A DNA stretch of 64,000 nucleotides from Planctomycetota bacterium. GTDB lineage: Bacteria; Planctomycetota; UBA1135; GCA-002748355. Shown here one piece after another: positions 25,663-33,440 of the stretch. The DNA lies in NCBI GenBank assembly GCA_027021385.1, contig JALUUL010000014.1, positions 62,001-126,000 on the forward strand, written 5' to 3'. The number at the start of each line of letters is the position of its first letter. Within the stretch, counting starts at the first letter, position 1. The translations under genes and the position numbers were made by a program. The notes below the pieces were generated by a model. The model ran no database searches. It was not told the origin of the DNA and saw nothing but the letters and a program-made list of their open reading frames with translations.

Positions 25663-27480
25663 TCATTTCCGTTCGTCTTTTCCGAAGATCCGGCGGTATT
25701 CGCTCTCCATGGCCTTGCGGCGATCCGAGAGGATCCGGCGAATGCTGGCCTCGGTCTCCTCGGGGCTCTTCACGATTTCCGGGGTGATGAAGACGATCAG
25801 GCTCTGCTTCGTATTGCTCGTCTTCTCCTTCTTGAAGGCCCAGCCCAGGATCGGGATGTCCCCGAGCAGGGGCACCGAGGTCACGGTGCGGGTGTTCGTA
25901 TCCGTCGTCAGCCCGCCGATGACCGCGGTCTGACCGCTCAGGAGGAGCATCTTCGTATGGATCGTGCTCGAGGAGACCCTCGGGAGGGCGATCGAACCGC
26001 TCCCGCTCGATCCCCCCGCCCCGACCGTGAAGACGTCGAAACCGGTCGGAGCCAGCGGCGGACCGCCGGAACCGCTCAAGGATTCGGCCTCGGGAATGAC
26101 CTCCATCTCCACCTTGTCCATCCCGGGGATGATGTGGGGGATGATCAGGAGCTGGAAACCCGTGGAGACGGGGGACCCATCGGCCTCCTCGACGACGAGC
26201 TGCAGCCCGCCGGCCTGTCCCTGCTCCGCCCTCGCCTGGGCGTAGCGCACGGTGTCCCCGACGAAGATCGTCGCCGGCTGATGGTCGAGGGCGATGATCT
26301 TGGGAGCCTGGACGATCTCCGAACTCTCGTCTTTCTTCAGGAGGGTCAGGACCGCCTGGACCCCGGTAAAGCTCAAGGCCCCGAAGATCGTGTCCGGCAC
26401 GGTCGTGTTGGCGCTGGCGTTCAGCGAGGAATCCGTGAAGGGCCCCCTTCCGCTGTCGTTCGCGATGATCGAATCGTCGAACCCCCCCGCGCCAAGATTG
26501 AACGGCCATTTCACCGGAATCTGCCCGAGGCCCGCGGAGACCTGCCAGCCCGTATCGCCGATGCCCACTCCATAGTCCAGAATCCCGCTGTTTTTTGTCG
26601 TCACGAATTTGACGTCCACGAAGACCTGCTTCGGCTCGACGTCGATCGTCGAGATCAGGCGCCGCATTTCATTGATGACGGGCTTCGTATCCTTCACGAA
26701 CAGCGTGTTCCGCTCCGAGACGTATTCGAGGGTCCCCGACTTGGAAAGCATCCTGCGCAGGGCCTCGAGCAGAGTGAAGTTCTCGGCGGGATCCCCGACC
26801 GGCTGGTAGATCTTCCCCTGGATGTATTCTGAAGTAATCTTGGGAACGAAGGCACTTCGCGGCCGGACGTACCGGAGCACGAACTCCTCGCTGACGAGTT
26901 GATCGACGAGGGTAGACGGAGAGACGACCCGGAGGATGTTCCGGTCCTCCTCTACGACCGTGTATCCGAGCGTCTTGGCGATCTGCTCGAGAGCGTCGCG
27001 CCAGGGCACGTCCTTCAGGCGGAGGGTGATCGAACCCTGCACCTCGGGGGCCGTGATGATGTTCGCCCCCGAGATCTTCGCGATGGCGTCGATGACCTTG
27101 TTGACCGGGGCGTTGTCGAACGCAAACCGGACCCGGGGTGGCTTCTCGACCTTCAAGACGTTGGGGCCCTTGCGGATCACGACGCAGCCGGCCTTCTCGG
27201 CGACGAGGTCGAGGGCCGTCCGCCAATCCACGTCCTTGAGCTTCAACGTCACGCCCACGTCGATCCCCTCGTCCATGATGATGTTGACCCCGGTCTTCTG
27301 CCGGAGGAACTGGACGACGTCGCGAAGCGGGCGGTCGCGGAGGTCGAGGTCCGTGATCACAGCCTGGCGGTCGCCTGGCTCGAGGGGCTTCCGGTCTTGA
27401 GCGGCGAGGTTTCCGCCGAGGATCAGGGCGCCGAGCAGGGCGGCCTGGAAGAGCTTCGGATTCGGCTTCCTGGGCGACAT
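25663..27480 (-). CDS. pilQ: Type IV pilus / type II secretion secretin
   Basis: Outer-membrane secretin forming the gated pore for the pilus. The 605-residue protein has a signal peptide (cleavage near LAAQ, residue 28) and two N-terminal STN/N0-like repeats (about 40-95 and 105-165, each ending LxxxGxxVV). An N-domain follows (about 185-285, ending LFVKDTKPVINEMRRLI). The secretin core ends in the signature VPLLGDIPILGWAF near residue 545. The ATG at 27480 has AGGGAA upstream and gives a proper signal peptide; the longer frame does not. It is last in pilM-pilN-pilO/P-pilQ, with a 295-bp gap and a hairpin before it. No AMIN domain is seen. Confidence 0.92.
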   Translation of the reverse strand: MSPRKPNPKLFQAALLGALILGGNLAAQDRKPLEPGDRQAVITDLDLRDRPLRDVVQFLRQKTGVNIIMDEGIDVGVTLKLKDVDWRTALDLVAEKAGCVVIRKGPNVLKVEKPPRVRFAFDNAPVNKVIDAIAKISGANIITAPEVQGSITLRLKDVPWRDALEQIAKTLGYTVVEEDRNILRVVSPSTLVDQLVSEEFVLRYVRPRSAFVPKITSEYIQGKIYQPVGDPAENFTLLEALRRMLSKSGTLEYVSERNTLFVKDTKPVINEMRRLISTIDVEPKQVFVDVKFVTTKNSGILDYGVGIGDTGWQVSAGLGQIPVKWPFNLGAGGFDDSIIANDSGRGPFTDSSLNASANTTVPDTIFGALSFTGVQAVLTLLKKDESSEIVQAPKIIALDHQPATIFVGDTVRYAQARAEQGQAGGLQLVVEEADGSPVSTGFQLLIIPHIIPGMDKVEMEVIPEAESLSGSGGPPLAPTGFDVFTVGAGGSSGSGSIALPRVSSSTIHTKMLLLSGQTAVIGGLTTDTNTRTVTSVPLLGDIPILGWAFKKEKTSNTKQSLIVFITPEIVKSPEETEASIRRILSDRRKAMESEYRRIFGKDERK

Positions 27481-27721
27481 AGGGCGATTCCCTTTGCTGG
27501 AGGATGTTCTGGCCGGTCCATCTCTGGAGGGGGACCGGTGGGGCCGGGGGCCTCGGAAGGTTCTTCGGCCGAGCACGGAGTGGACTTGACTCGTTTTGGG
27601 AAAACCGCCCTCTCCCCGAAAACGCCTCGGGAAGACCGTTCCAGCCGACCGGAGCCATCTAGGCGGAATGGGTCACGCGTCTTTCACGACCTCCCGGGAC
27701 ACTCCCGGCGGGGAAACGAAG

Positions 27722-27744
27722 CGGGCGGGCTCGAAGCCCGCCCG
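27722..27744 (-). terminator. Strong hairpin between the PilO/P gene and pilQ
   Basis: A perfect 10-bp stem CGGGCGGGCT/AGCCCGCCCG with a 3-nt loop lies about 30 nt after the PilO/P stop. On the minus strand it is followed by CGCTTCGTTTCC, a weak T-run. It may lower expression of pilQ relative to pilMNOP or stabilise the upstream mRNA end. Confidence 0.5.
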
Positions 27745-27775
27745 GATGCTGCTCTCCGGCTGGATCCCGGAGGAA

Positions 27776-29176
27776 TCAACGGGTCTTCTTGCGGAGCGTG
27801 ACTCCCTTGTAGAGGAACTCGCACCATTCCTCACCGACCTGGCCAAGGAACAGTTCCTCATCCACCGCATCACCTTCCTGGTAGGTCTTCCCGTTGATGA
27901 TCGCGGTCGAGAGCCCCCGATCCAGAACGATCGTCCCGGTGATCTGGAGCGGAAGACGGGAGAACTCCATCCCGATCTTCGCCTTGCGGTAGAGGTCACG
28001 GATCCGCTCGGCCTTCTCCCTCCTGGGATCCCCCTTGCGGAAGGCGAGTCCCTGTTGGACATCCGCGAACCGGTCCACGGCGTCCTCGAGTCTGCCGTCG
28101 AAGAGGGCATCGATCATGAAACGTTCGACGGAAGTCAGGGTTTCCATCGAGATCCCGGTGTCACGCTGCTGCGGAGTCTTGTCGAAAGAATCCAGAACGT
28201 CGAGGACTTCCCTCTGGAAACGATAGTTCAGGGACTGGTTCGAGATCAGCTCCTTCTCCCGGACCTCCTCGGCCTTCTTCTTCGTTGCTTCCAGGAGCTT
28301 TCTGGCCTTCCGGCGGAGTTCGTATCGGATCAGGATGACCTTCGTGTCGGTGGCTTCCTTGCGGAGCTGCTGGATCTCGCGGACCTGTGAGAGAAGACCG
28401 GCGAGAATCTTCTCCTGTTCCTTCCGGGGGAGCCCCTTCAAGCGTTCATCCAGGATCTTCTCGGAACGGGGATCCACGAAGATGTCACGCCGGGAACGGG
28501 CCCCCTTGAAGGCGTACTTCTCGATGTTGATGTTCGCCCTCTCCCTCAAGATCTTCTCCCGGAGCCGGGCCTTCTTCTTTTCATATCCGGGGATCTGGAC
28601 GGCCTTTTTGCCTCCCGCGGTCTTGTTGTAGACGTAGGTCTGCACCGTCATCGTGAACTTGTGGACGATTTCCTGCGTCTGGTCCTTCCCCGCCTTCCCG
28701 GCTTCGAGCTTGAAATCCGTAACCTTGACGAAGCGCTTGTAGGACTCGAAGAGGTTCATGAACTTCATGAACTGCCAGAGCGTTCCCTTGAAGTTCAGCC
28801 TGTAGGTGAAGTTCGAGAAGGCCGACCTCCTGGATCTGGCCTTGTTCACCGGGGTCATCGAGGAGAGGGCCACTCCGGAGGATTGGGCGAAGGACGTGAC
28901 GGTCCTCGCGAAATCCGTGAGTTCCGCGGCCTCTGGAAGGATCTTCACGTATTCGGTCAGGTTCTCCCTGAGAACGATCACATCTTCTTCATCCCCGGGG
29001 ATCCTGGCCTTCTTGGCCTCCGCCTGCTTGATCTGCCTGTCGACCGATTGAATCTTCTCCTGCTCCTCCTGGATCATCCCCTTCGTGTAGTAGACCCCAC
29101 CGAAGGAGAGCCCCGAGACGAGGGCGCCCGAAAGAAGGAAGACCAGGATCAGTTGCTTTTCGCTGAGTTGCGCCAT
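27776..29176 (-). CDS. PilO-like / PilP-like fusion protein
   Basis: The 466-residue inner-membrane protein follows pilN where pilO is expected. It has a membrane helix (about 9-29), a coiled coil (34-60) and a PilO-like ferredoxin fold (about 65-185). A basic, helical linker follows, with RRDIFVDPRSEK near 229-240, which resembles the start of mature PilP. The C-terminal 60 residues (LQITGTIVLDRGLSTAIINGKTYQ cut at about 410-435, then V--GD and V-L-KK) resemble the PilP beta domain that contacts the secretin. About 170 residues of helical sequence separate the two parts. The reading as a PilO-PilP fusion is inference from order, length and these motifs. It lies 13 bp after pilN. Confidence 0.65.
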   Translation of the reverse strand: MAQLSEKQLILVFLLSGALVSGLSFGGVYYTKGMIQEEQEKIQSVDRQIKQAEAKKARIPGDEEDVIVLRENLTEYVKILPEAAELTDFARTVTSFAQSSGVALSSMTPVNKARSRRSAFSNFTYRLNFKGTLWQFMKFMNLFESYKRFVKVTDFKLEAGKAGKDQTQEIVHKFTMTVQTYVYNKTAGGKKAVQIPGYEKKKARLREKILRERANINIEKYAFKGARSRRDIFVDPRSEKILDERLKGLPRKEQEKILAGLLSQVREIQQLRKEATDTKVILIRYELRRKARKLLEATKKKAEEVREKELISNQSLNYRFQREVLDVLDSFDKTPQQRDTGISMETLTSVERFMIDALFDGRLEDAVDRFADVQQGLAFRKGDPRREKAERIRDLYRKAKIGMEFSRLPLQITGTIVLDRGLSTAIINGKTYQEGDAVDEELFLGQVGEEWCEFLYKGVTLRKKTR

Positions 29177-29189
29177 CTTTCCGCCTCCC

Positions 29190-29828
29190 TCAACGCTTCC
29201 GCTGATTCCTGGCCCACTTGGACGCCGGCTTCATCCGCAAATCGAGCTTGAAGGCGATCGCCGCGGACGGGTCCTTGGACTCGTCATGGACGACCCGGCC
29301 GCCCGGAGACGTGATCGAGAGGAAATCCCTGAAGAACTCCTCGTTGTTCTCGATGTCATCCAGATAGTTCGCCTGCTTCGTGAATTCGTCCGACTCGCAG
29401 TAGGCCTGCAGGGACATCGTGGGCCCGACCTTTCCGCGGCCGTCGCGGGCGTCGAGGTTCTTGAACCAGACGTTGTGCCGTTCGGTGTTCCCTTCGTTGA
29501 AGGTGATGTCGATGAAATCGTCGAGAAGCCTCGTCCAGAGGACCCGAGAGTTCGCGATCGTTTGGATCGTTTTGGAACGCGCCTGGTATTCCTTCTTCTC
29601 CGCCACGAGCGCGTCGTCGTATTTCGCGAACCTCGTGAGGTTCTTGAGTCGCTCCTCGCGCTGGATCCGCATGGCTTCGACGGCTTTGAACTCGTTCAGA
29701 TAGATATGACCGAGATACACGATCGACGAACAGGCCATGATGATGGCGAGAAGGAGAGAGCCGAACACTTTGAACGAGGTCCGCTCACGGCGCCTGAATT
29801 CCTGCGGCAACAGGTTGATGACGATCAT
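29190..29828 (-). CDS. pilN: Type IV pilus inner-membrane protein PilN
   Basis: Forms with PilM and PilO the inner-membrane platform of the type IV pilus. The 212-residue protein starts with the PilN hallmark INLLPQEFRRRE (the PilM-binding peptide). One membrane helix follows (about 19-40), then a coiled coil and a small alpha/beta domain. The ATG at 29828 has AGGAGG 9 nt upstream; a longer frame starts inside pilM. It lies 13 bp after pilM. Confidence 0.88.
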   Translation of the reverse strand: MIVINLLPQEFRRRERTSFKVFGSLLLAIIMACSSIVYLGHIYLNEFKAVEAMRIQREERLKNLTRFAKYDDALVAEKKEYQARSKTIQTIANSRVLWTRLLDDFIDITFNEGNTERHNVWFKNLDARDGRGKVGPTMSLQAYCESDEFTKQANYLDDIENNEEFFRDFLSITSPGGRVVHDESKDPSAAIAFKLDLRMKPASKWARNQRKR

Positions 29829-29841
29829 TGCGTCCTTCCTC

Positions 29842-30873
29842 CTAGACGGCCCGGGCGGCAAGGCCGACGCTCACCGCGAGTTGCAACGCGGAACAGTTCA
29901 GACTCTCGATGTCCACGTTGTCGGAACGGATCTTCAACCCCTCGATGGGGTTCCAGACACGAGTCTTCTTCTCGAAAAGGGCCTCGAAATCCTCCTCCAA
30001 ACCCGGTAGGAGGGCCGACCCGCCGGACATGAAGACATGGTTCACCGAACCGTCATACTGGTTCTCGAAGAAGTCGAAGGAGAGGTTGATCTCGTTCCCG
30101 AGATCTTCGATGACGGGTGTGATCGCCTCATGAACCTCGTTCTCCCTGTCCTGGGGATCCTTCTTCATGGCCTCGGCCTGATAGATATCGACCCCCATCC
30201 GCCTCGTGATCGCGTTCGTCAGATCGTTCCCGCCCAGATAGACTTCCCGGGCGAAGAGGCTGATGTTGTTCTTCAGGATGTTGATGCAGGTCTTGTTGGC
30301 ACCGATATCGACGAGCCCCGAGATCTTCCCTTCCTCGGAGAGCCCTGGTGAAAGGCTCTCCTTGAGTTCGTAGGCGTTCCCTATCGCAAACGCATCCACG
30401 TCGATCGCGATGGGCTGCAGTCCCAGGTCGATCAACATCCGAGCCTGCTCTTCGACCAGGGACCGTTTGACCGCCACCAGGAGGACCTTCATCTCCGGGC
30501 TCGCCCCCCCCTCCTCCACCGGAAGGTCCATCAACTTCTGGCATTCCAGCTGAACCTCTTCGAGGTCGAAGGGGATGTACTTGTCCGCCTCGAACCGGAT
30601 CGCGCTCTCCAGGTTCTCGGGGGTCATCTGTACCATGTTGATGTAGCGGACGATGACGGACTTCCCGCTGACCGAGGTCACGACCTTCTTGGTCTTGAAC
30701 CGGCACTGCTCGAACAACTCGCGGATGGCCTCGGGCCTGGCGGCCTCGTTCTGGATTTCGACCTGGCCGTAGCCCGTGATGATGTAGTCGTATTTATCGC
30801 GCGTGATCTCGACGGCCTTGATGCAGGAACCCCCGAGGTCGAGCCCGATGACGCTTTTGCGGCCCTTCAGCAT
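29842..30873 (-). CDS. pilM: Type IV pilus actin-like protein PilM
   Basis: Cytoplasmic FtsA/actin-like ATPase that binds the PilN tail. The 343-residue protein has GLDLGGSCIKAVEI (phosphate 1), FEADKYIPFDLEEV (typical PilM), GLVDIGANKTCINI (phosphate 2), GGNDLTNAI and MSGGSALLPGLEED (adenosine motif). Length and order match the family. It heads the pilM-pilN-pilO/P-pilQ cluster, 248 bp after ptsH, so it is probably transcribed separately. Confidence 0.93.
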   Translation of the reverse strand: MLKGRKSVIGLDLGGSCIKAVEITRDKYDYIITGYGQVEIQNEAARPEAIRELFEQCRFKTKKVVTSVSGKSVIVRYINMVQMTPENLESAIRFEADKYIPFDLEEVQLECQKLMDLPVEEGGASPEMKVLLVAVKRSLVEEQARMLIDLGLQPIAIDVDAFAIGNAYELKESLSPGLSEEGKISGLVDIGANKTCINILKNNISLFAREVYLGGNDLTNAITRRMGVDIYQAEAMKKDPQDRENEVHEAITPVIEDLGNEINLSFDFFENQYDGSVNHVFMSGGSALLPGLEEDFEALFEKKTRVWNPIEGLKIRSDNVDIESLNCSALQLAVSVGLAARAV

Positions 30874-30976
30874 GTGTCCACCTGACCAGGTTTGGGTCGT
30901 GGTTCCGCCTCCCGAACCTGGGACGCGGTCTCGCCGTTCTTTCGGAACAGGCGCCCTCCCGCCTTAAGGGAGGAAA

Positions 30977-31002
30977 CCCGGAACGAAGAGGCTCCGTCCG
31001 GG
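30977..31002 (-). terminator. Terminator candidate after ptsH
   Basis: A perfect 6-bp CCCGGA/TCCGGG stem with a 14-nt loop lies about 120 nt after ptsH. On the minus strand it is followed by GTTTCCTCCCTT, a moderately T-rich run. It would separate the rpoN-ptsH transcript from pilM. The loop is large, so support is modest. Confidence 0.35.
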
Positions 31003-31121
31003 GTAGGGGAAAGAGACCCGGAGCTCTCCCTGGGGCGGGGGAATCGAGACGGAAGGACTCCCTCCTCACGGCGGGGGCCCCGGCGCAACCGCCCGGAGGG
31101 GGATCTGGGCGGGACGTCCCC

Positions 31122-31409
31122 TCAGCCTTCCTTGAAGCCCGACGCGAACAGGGCCACGAGGGCTTCCAATGCTTCCGCGGCCTCCGGCCCCTCGGCCCGC
31201 AGCAGGAGTTCGGTCCCCTTTTCCGCCGCCAACATCATCAGGGACATGATCGACTTCGCATCGACCTCGAGATCCCCTCGGACGACCTCGATCCTGCAAG
31301 GGAATCGGTTCGCGGTCAGGACGACCATATGGGCCGGTCGGGCGTGCAGGCCCTGGGGGTTCACAACCGTCACCGTCCGGGTCAACGGCCCTTTCGCTTC
31401 CTCCGTCAT
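31122..31409 (-). CDS. ptsH: HPr-family phosphocarrier protein (NPr/PtsO-like)
   Basis: Small phosphocarrier that passes phosphate from enzyme I to EIIA proteins. The product of about 95 residues has the phospho-His loop PQGLHARPAH and the second conserved site KSIMSLMMLAAEKG, with the Ser that HPr kinase targets in some phyla. Its place directly after ptsN and near rpoN suggests a role in the nitrogen-type PTS rather than sugar uptake. No sugar permease or enzyme I lies in the window. The start is ATG at 31409; a TTG three codons upstream is an alternative. Confidence 0.9.
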   Translation of the reverse strand: MTEEAKGPLTRTVTVVNPQGLHARPAHMVVLTANRFPCRIEVVRGDLEVDAKSIMSLMMLAAEKGTELLLRAEGPEAAEALEALVALFASGFKEG

Positions 31410-31434
31410 CTCGGTCAAGCCGGAACCCGCCTTT

Positions 31435-31899
31435 TCACGAACTCATCTCGACGAGGAGATCCCGGAGTTCCTTGCGATTCTTGCAGTGCATCGCGAAGTT
31501 CCGGAAATCCCCGCTCCTCGAGAGGCCGGCGATCCATCTCAGGAAACCCAGATGCTCCTCGGGGGCGTCCTCGGGCCCGACGACCAGGAAGAACAAGGTG
31601 ACGGGGACTCCGTCCGGAGCGCCGAAATCGACCCCTTCCCGGGACCGACCGAACACCGCCAGGGTCCTCTCAACCCCCGGGACCTTGACGTGCGGAACGG
31701 CCACGCCGTGACCGATCGCCCCCGTGGCTCCGATTTCCACCTTGGATTCCAGGGCCTTACGGACGGCGGCGACCTGGTTCCTCTTGAGGGCCTTGGAAGC
31801 GATGAGAGGGGAAAGGAGTTCCTCGAGGACGCTGGAGATGTCCTCCCCCTCCAGCGAATCCAGGATGGTTTCCTTGGTCAAGACCTTCCAGTATTCCAT
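31435..31899 (-). CDS. ptsN: PTS EIIA protein, nitrogen-regulatory type
   Basis: EIIA-Ntr-like regulator that accepts phosphate from HPr/NPr on a histidine. The 154-residue product has GAIGHGVAVPHVKVPGV, with the active His in VPHV, and the EIIA fold pattern FFLVVGPEDAPEEHLGFL. The ATG at 31899 gives the normal family length; the longer frame reaches into the hpf gene end. No EIIB or EIIC partner is present, consistent with a regulatory role. It lies between hpf and ptsH, 25 bp before ptsH. Confidence 0.88.
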   Translation of the reverse strand: MEYWKVLTKETILDSLEGEDISSVLEELLSPLIASKALKRNQVAAVRKALESKVEIGATGAIGHGVAVPHVKVPGVERTLAVFGRSREGVDFGAPDGVPVTLFFLVVGPEDAPEEHLGFLRWIAGLSRSGDFRNFAMHCKNRKELRDLLVEMSS

Positions 31900-32039
31900 G
31901 CTCGCTCGCGTGTCGTCCGGGTCAAGGTCGCGGAATAGGGCGAAACAGCCTAGGGCCGATCCCCCGTGATACAACCGCGGCCTCCCCCCGTTTTGGGGGA
32001 AGGCCGCGATTCCTCGAACGCCGGGGGAGCCGGTCCCCC

Positions 32040-32438
32040 TCAATCGCTCTCCAGGTCCTCGTCGATGGCTTCCTCGTAGGTCGGCTCCTCCTCAGGGGCC
32101 GGGCTAGGAGCGGGTTTTCCAGGGAGGATTTTGCGATTCCGGCCGATCAGGCGCTCCTTCTCCTTGCGCACCTGACGCTCGATCTTGTCCGAAACCAGAT
32201 CGATCGCCGCTCGAAGGTCCTCGTGCGAGGTCTCGGCCACGAGGGTCGAACCCGAGTCGAGATGGGCGACGACCTGCGCCGTGCTTGCCGGCTTGCCATC
32301 GAGCCTTCCCTGCTCCAAGGAGACATGGACCCGCCGGACCCTGTCGAAGATCCTTCGGACCTTCTCGACCTTGCTCCTGGCGTAGTCCTTGGCCTTCTCG
32401 GGCACCTCGTCACCACGGCTCGTGATTTCGATTTCCAA
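32040..32438 (-). CDS. hpf: Ribosome hibernation promoting factor (HPF/RaiA family)
   Basis: Binds the 30S subunit and stalls ribosomes in stationary phase. The 132-residue protein has the S30AE fold (LEIEITSRGDEVPEKAKDYA, then HVSLEQG, then DLRAAIDLVSDKIERQV) and an acidic tail. It lacks the dimerisation domain of the long form. The likely start is TTG at 32438, with AAGGAG 8 nt upstream; the ATG at 32468 has no Shine-Dalgarno. It lies between truA and ptsN. Confidence 0.88.
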   Translation of the reverse strand: MEIEITSRGDEVPEKAKDYARSKVEKVRRIFDRVRRVHVSLEQGRLDGKPASTAQVVAHLDSGSTLVAETSHEDLRAAIDLVSDKIERQVRKEKERLIGRNRKILPGKPAPSPAPEEEPTYEEAIDEDLESD

Positions 32439-32502
32439 CGCGCTTCTCCTTCTCGTTTGAAGTCGCATGCACCACGGGCCGGGCGACCCCCGACCCTGTC
32501 CG

Positions 32503-32531
32503 GTTATACCTTTCGGTAGAGCCTTCGGGAA
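32503..32531 (-). promoter_or_regulatory. Possible promoter for hpf
   Basis: TATAAC (32508-32503, 5 of 6 to consensus) on the minus strand has TTCCCG 17 bp upstream, a weak -35. The -10 overlaps a small TACC/GGTA hairpin with a GAAA loop. A better TTGACA lies further upstream, overlapping the truA stop, but has no matching -10. Confidence 0.3.
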
Positions 32532-32591
32532 CCTGTATCGGGAGCCCTTCGAAGCGGTCCCGAAACCGGGATTCCGACCGAAGCCCCGTTG

Positions 32592-33440
32592 TCAAGGAGT
32601 CCAGAGACCGGGAGTATCCACCCAGGAGGGAAGTCCGTCCCCCCCGAAACGGGGGGGGTAGAGGACCCTCCAAAGGACGAGGCCCCGGGCCGGAAGCGTC
32701 GGTCCTCCACGGGAACGATCGCGGGCTTCCAAGACTTCCCGGACCCAGGAAGGGGGCCGCCGGCCCCGGCCGACCTCCAGGAGCGTCCCGGCCATCGCCC
32801 GGACCTGGTTGTAGAGGAAACCGTCCCCCTCGACGAGGATCCCGAGGACCCCCCTCCGAAGCCGGAGATGCAGCGCGCGGACCGTGCGGATCGTGGGCCG
32901 TTTTCTCGGATGGCCCGGATTCGTCGCGAAAGAGAGGAAATCGTGGGTTCCGACCAGGAGCCGGGCGGCTTCCCGCATCGCGCCGAGATCCAGCGGGCCG
33001 GCGTGGAAATGGACGAAGCGGGCGAGCAGGGGGTGGCGGATCCTCCCGGCCGCAACGCGATAGAGGTAGCGTTTTCCCCGCGCACTGAAACGGGCATGGA
33101 AATCCGAAGGAACCTCCAGGGCCGCGAGGACCCGGATCGCAGGGGGCAGGTGGGCGTTGAGGGCCAGGTGGAAACGCCGTTCGGGCGGGCCGCCCTCGAC
33201 CCGGACATGGGCCGCCTGCAGGAAGGCGTGGACCCCGGCGTCCGTCCTCCCGGCTCCATGGACCCCGGCCCTCTCTCCGGTCACGAGGCGCACGGCCCGC
33301 TCGAGATGCTCCTGGACGCTCTCCGCCCCGGCCTGGCGCTGCCAGCCGGCCAACCCGCTCCCGTCGTATCCGATCCAGAGCCGCAGGGTCCGCACGGCCG
33401 CATGAAAGGCCCGCCCCCTCCCGGAGGCAAGGGGGATCAA
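32592..33440 (-). CDS. truA: tRNA pseudouridine(38-40) synthase
   Basis: Converts uridines 38-40 of the tRNA anticodon stem to pseudouridine. The 282-residue protein has the TruA catalytic motif GAGRTDAGVHA (catalytic Asp), an N-terminal RLWIGYDGSGLAGWQRQ and a C-terminal VEGDGFLYNQVRAMAGTLLEVG. Its ATG overlaps the rpoN TGA by 4 bases (ATGA), pointing to translational coupling. An insertion of truA between rpoN and hpf is unusual compared with the proteobacterial rpoN-hpf order. Confidence 0.94.
   Translation of the reverse strand: MIPLASGRGRAFHAAVRTLRLWIGYDGSGLAGWQRQAGAESVQEHLERAVRLVTGERAGVHGAGRTDAGVHAFLQAAHVRVEGGPPERRFHLALNAHLPPAIRVLAALEVPSDFHARFSARGKRYLYRVAAGRIRHPLLARFVHFHAGPLDLGAMREAARLLVGTHDFLSFATNPGHPRKRPTIRTVRALHLRLRRGVLGILVEGDGFLYNQVRAMAGTLLEVGRGRRPPSWVREVLEARDRSRGGPTLPARGLVLWRVLYPPRFGGDGLPSWVDTPGLWTP

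Noticed and set aside
24135-25787. 550-codon plus-strand frame spanning the RNase E/G insert and leader
   Set aside because: Overlaps two supported genes in antisense and has low-complexity Arg/Gly/Pro content; the leader fits structured RNA better.
30881-30892. AACCTGGTCAGG before pilM, identical to part of the SRP RNA tip
   Set aside because: The partner strand of the SRP symmetric loop and the closing helix are absent; chance match.
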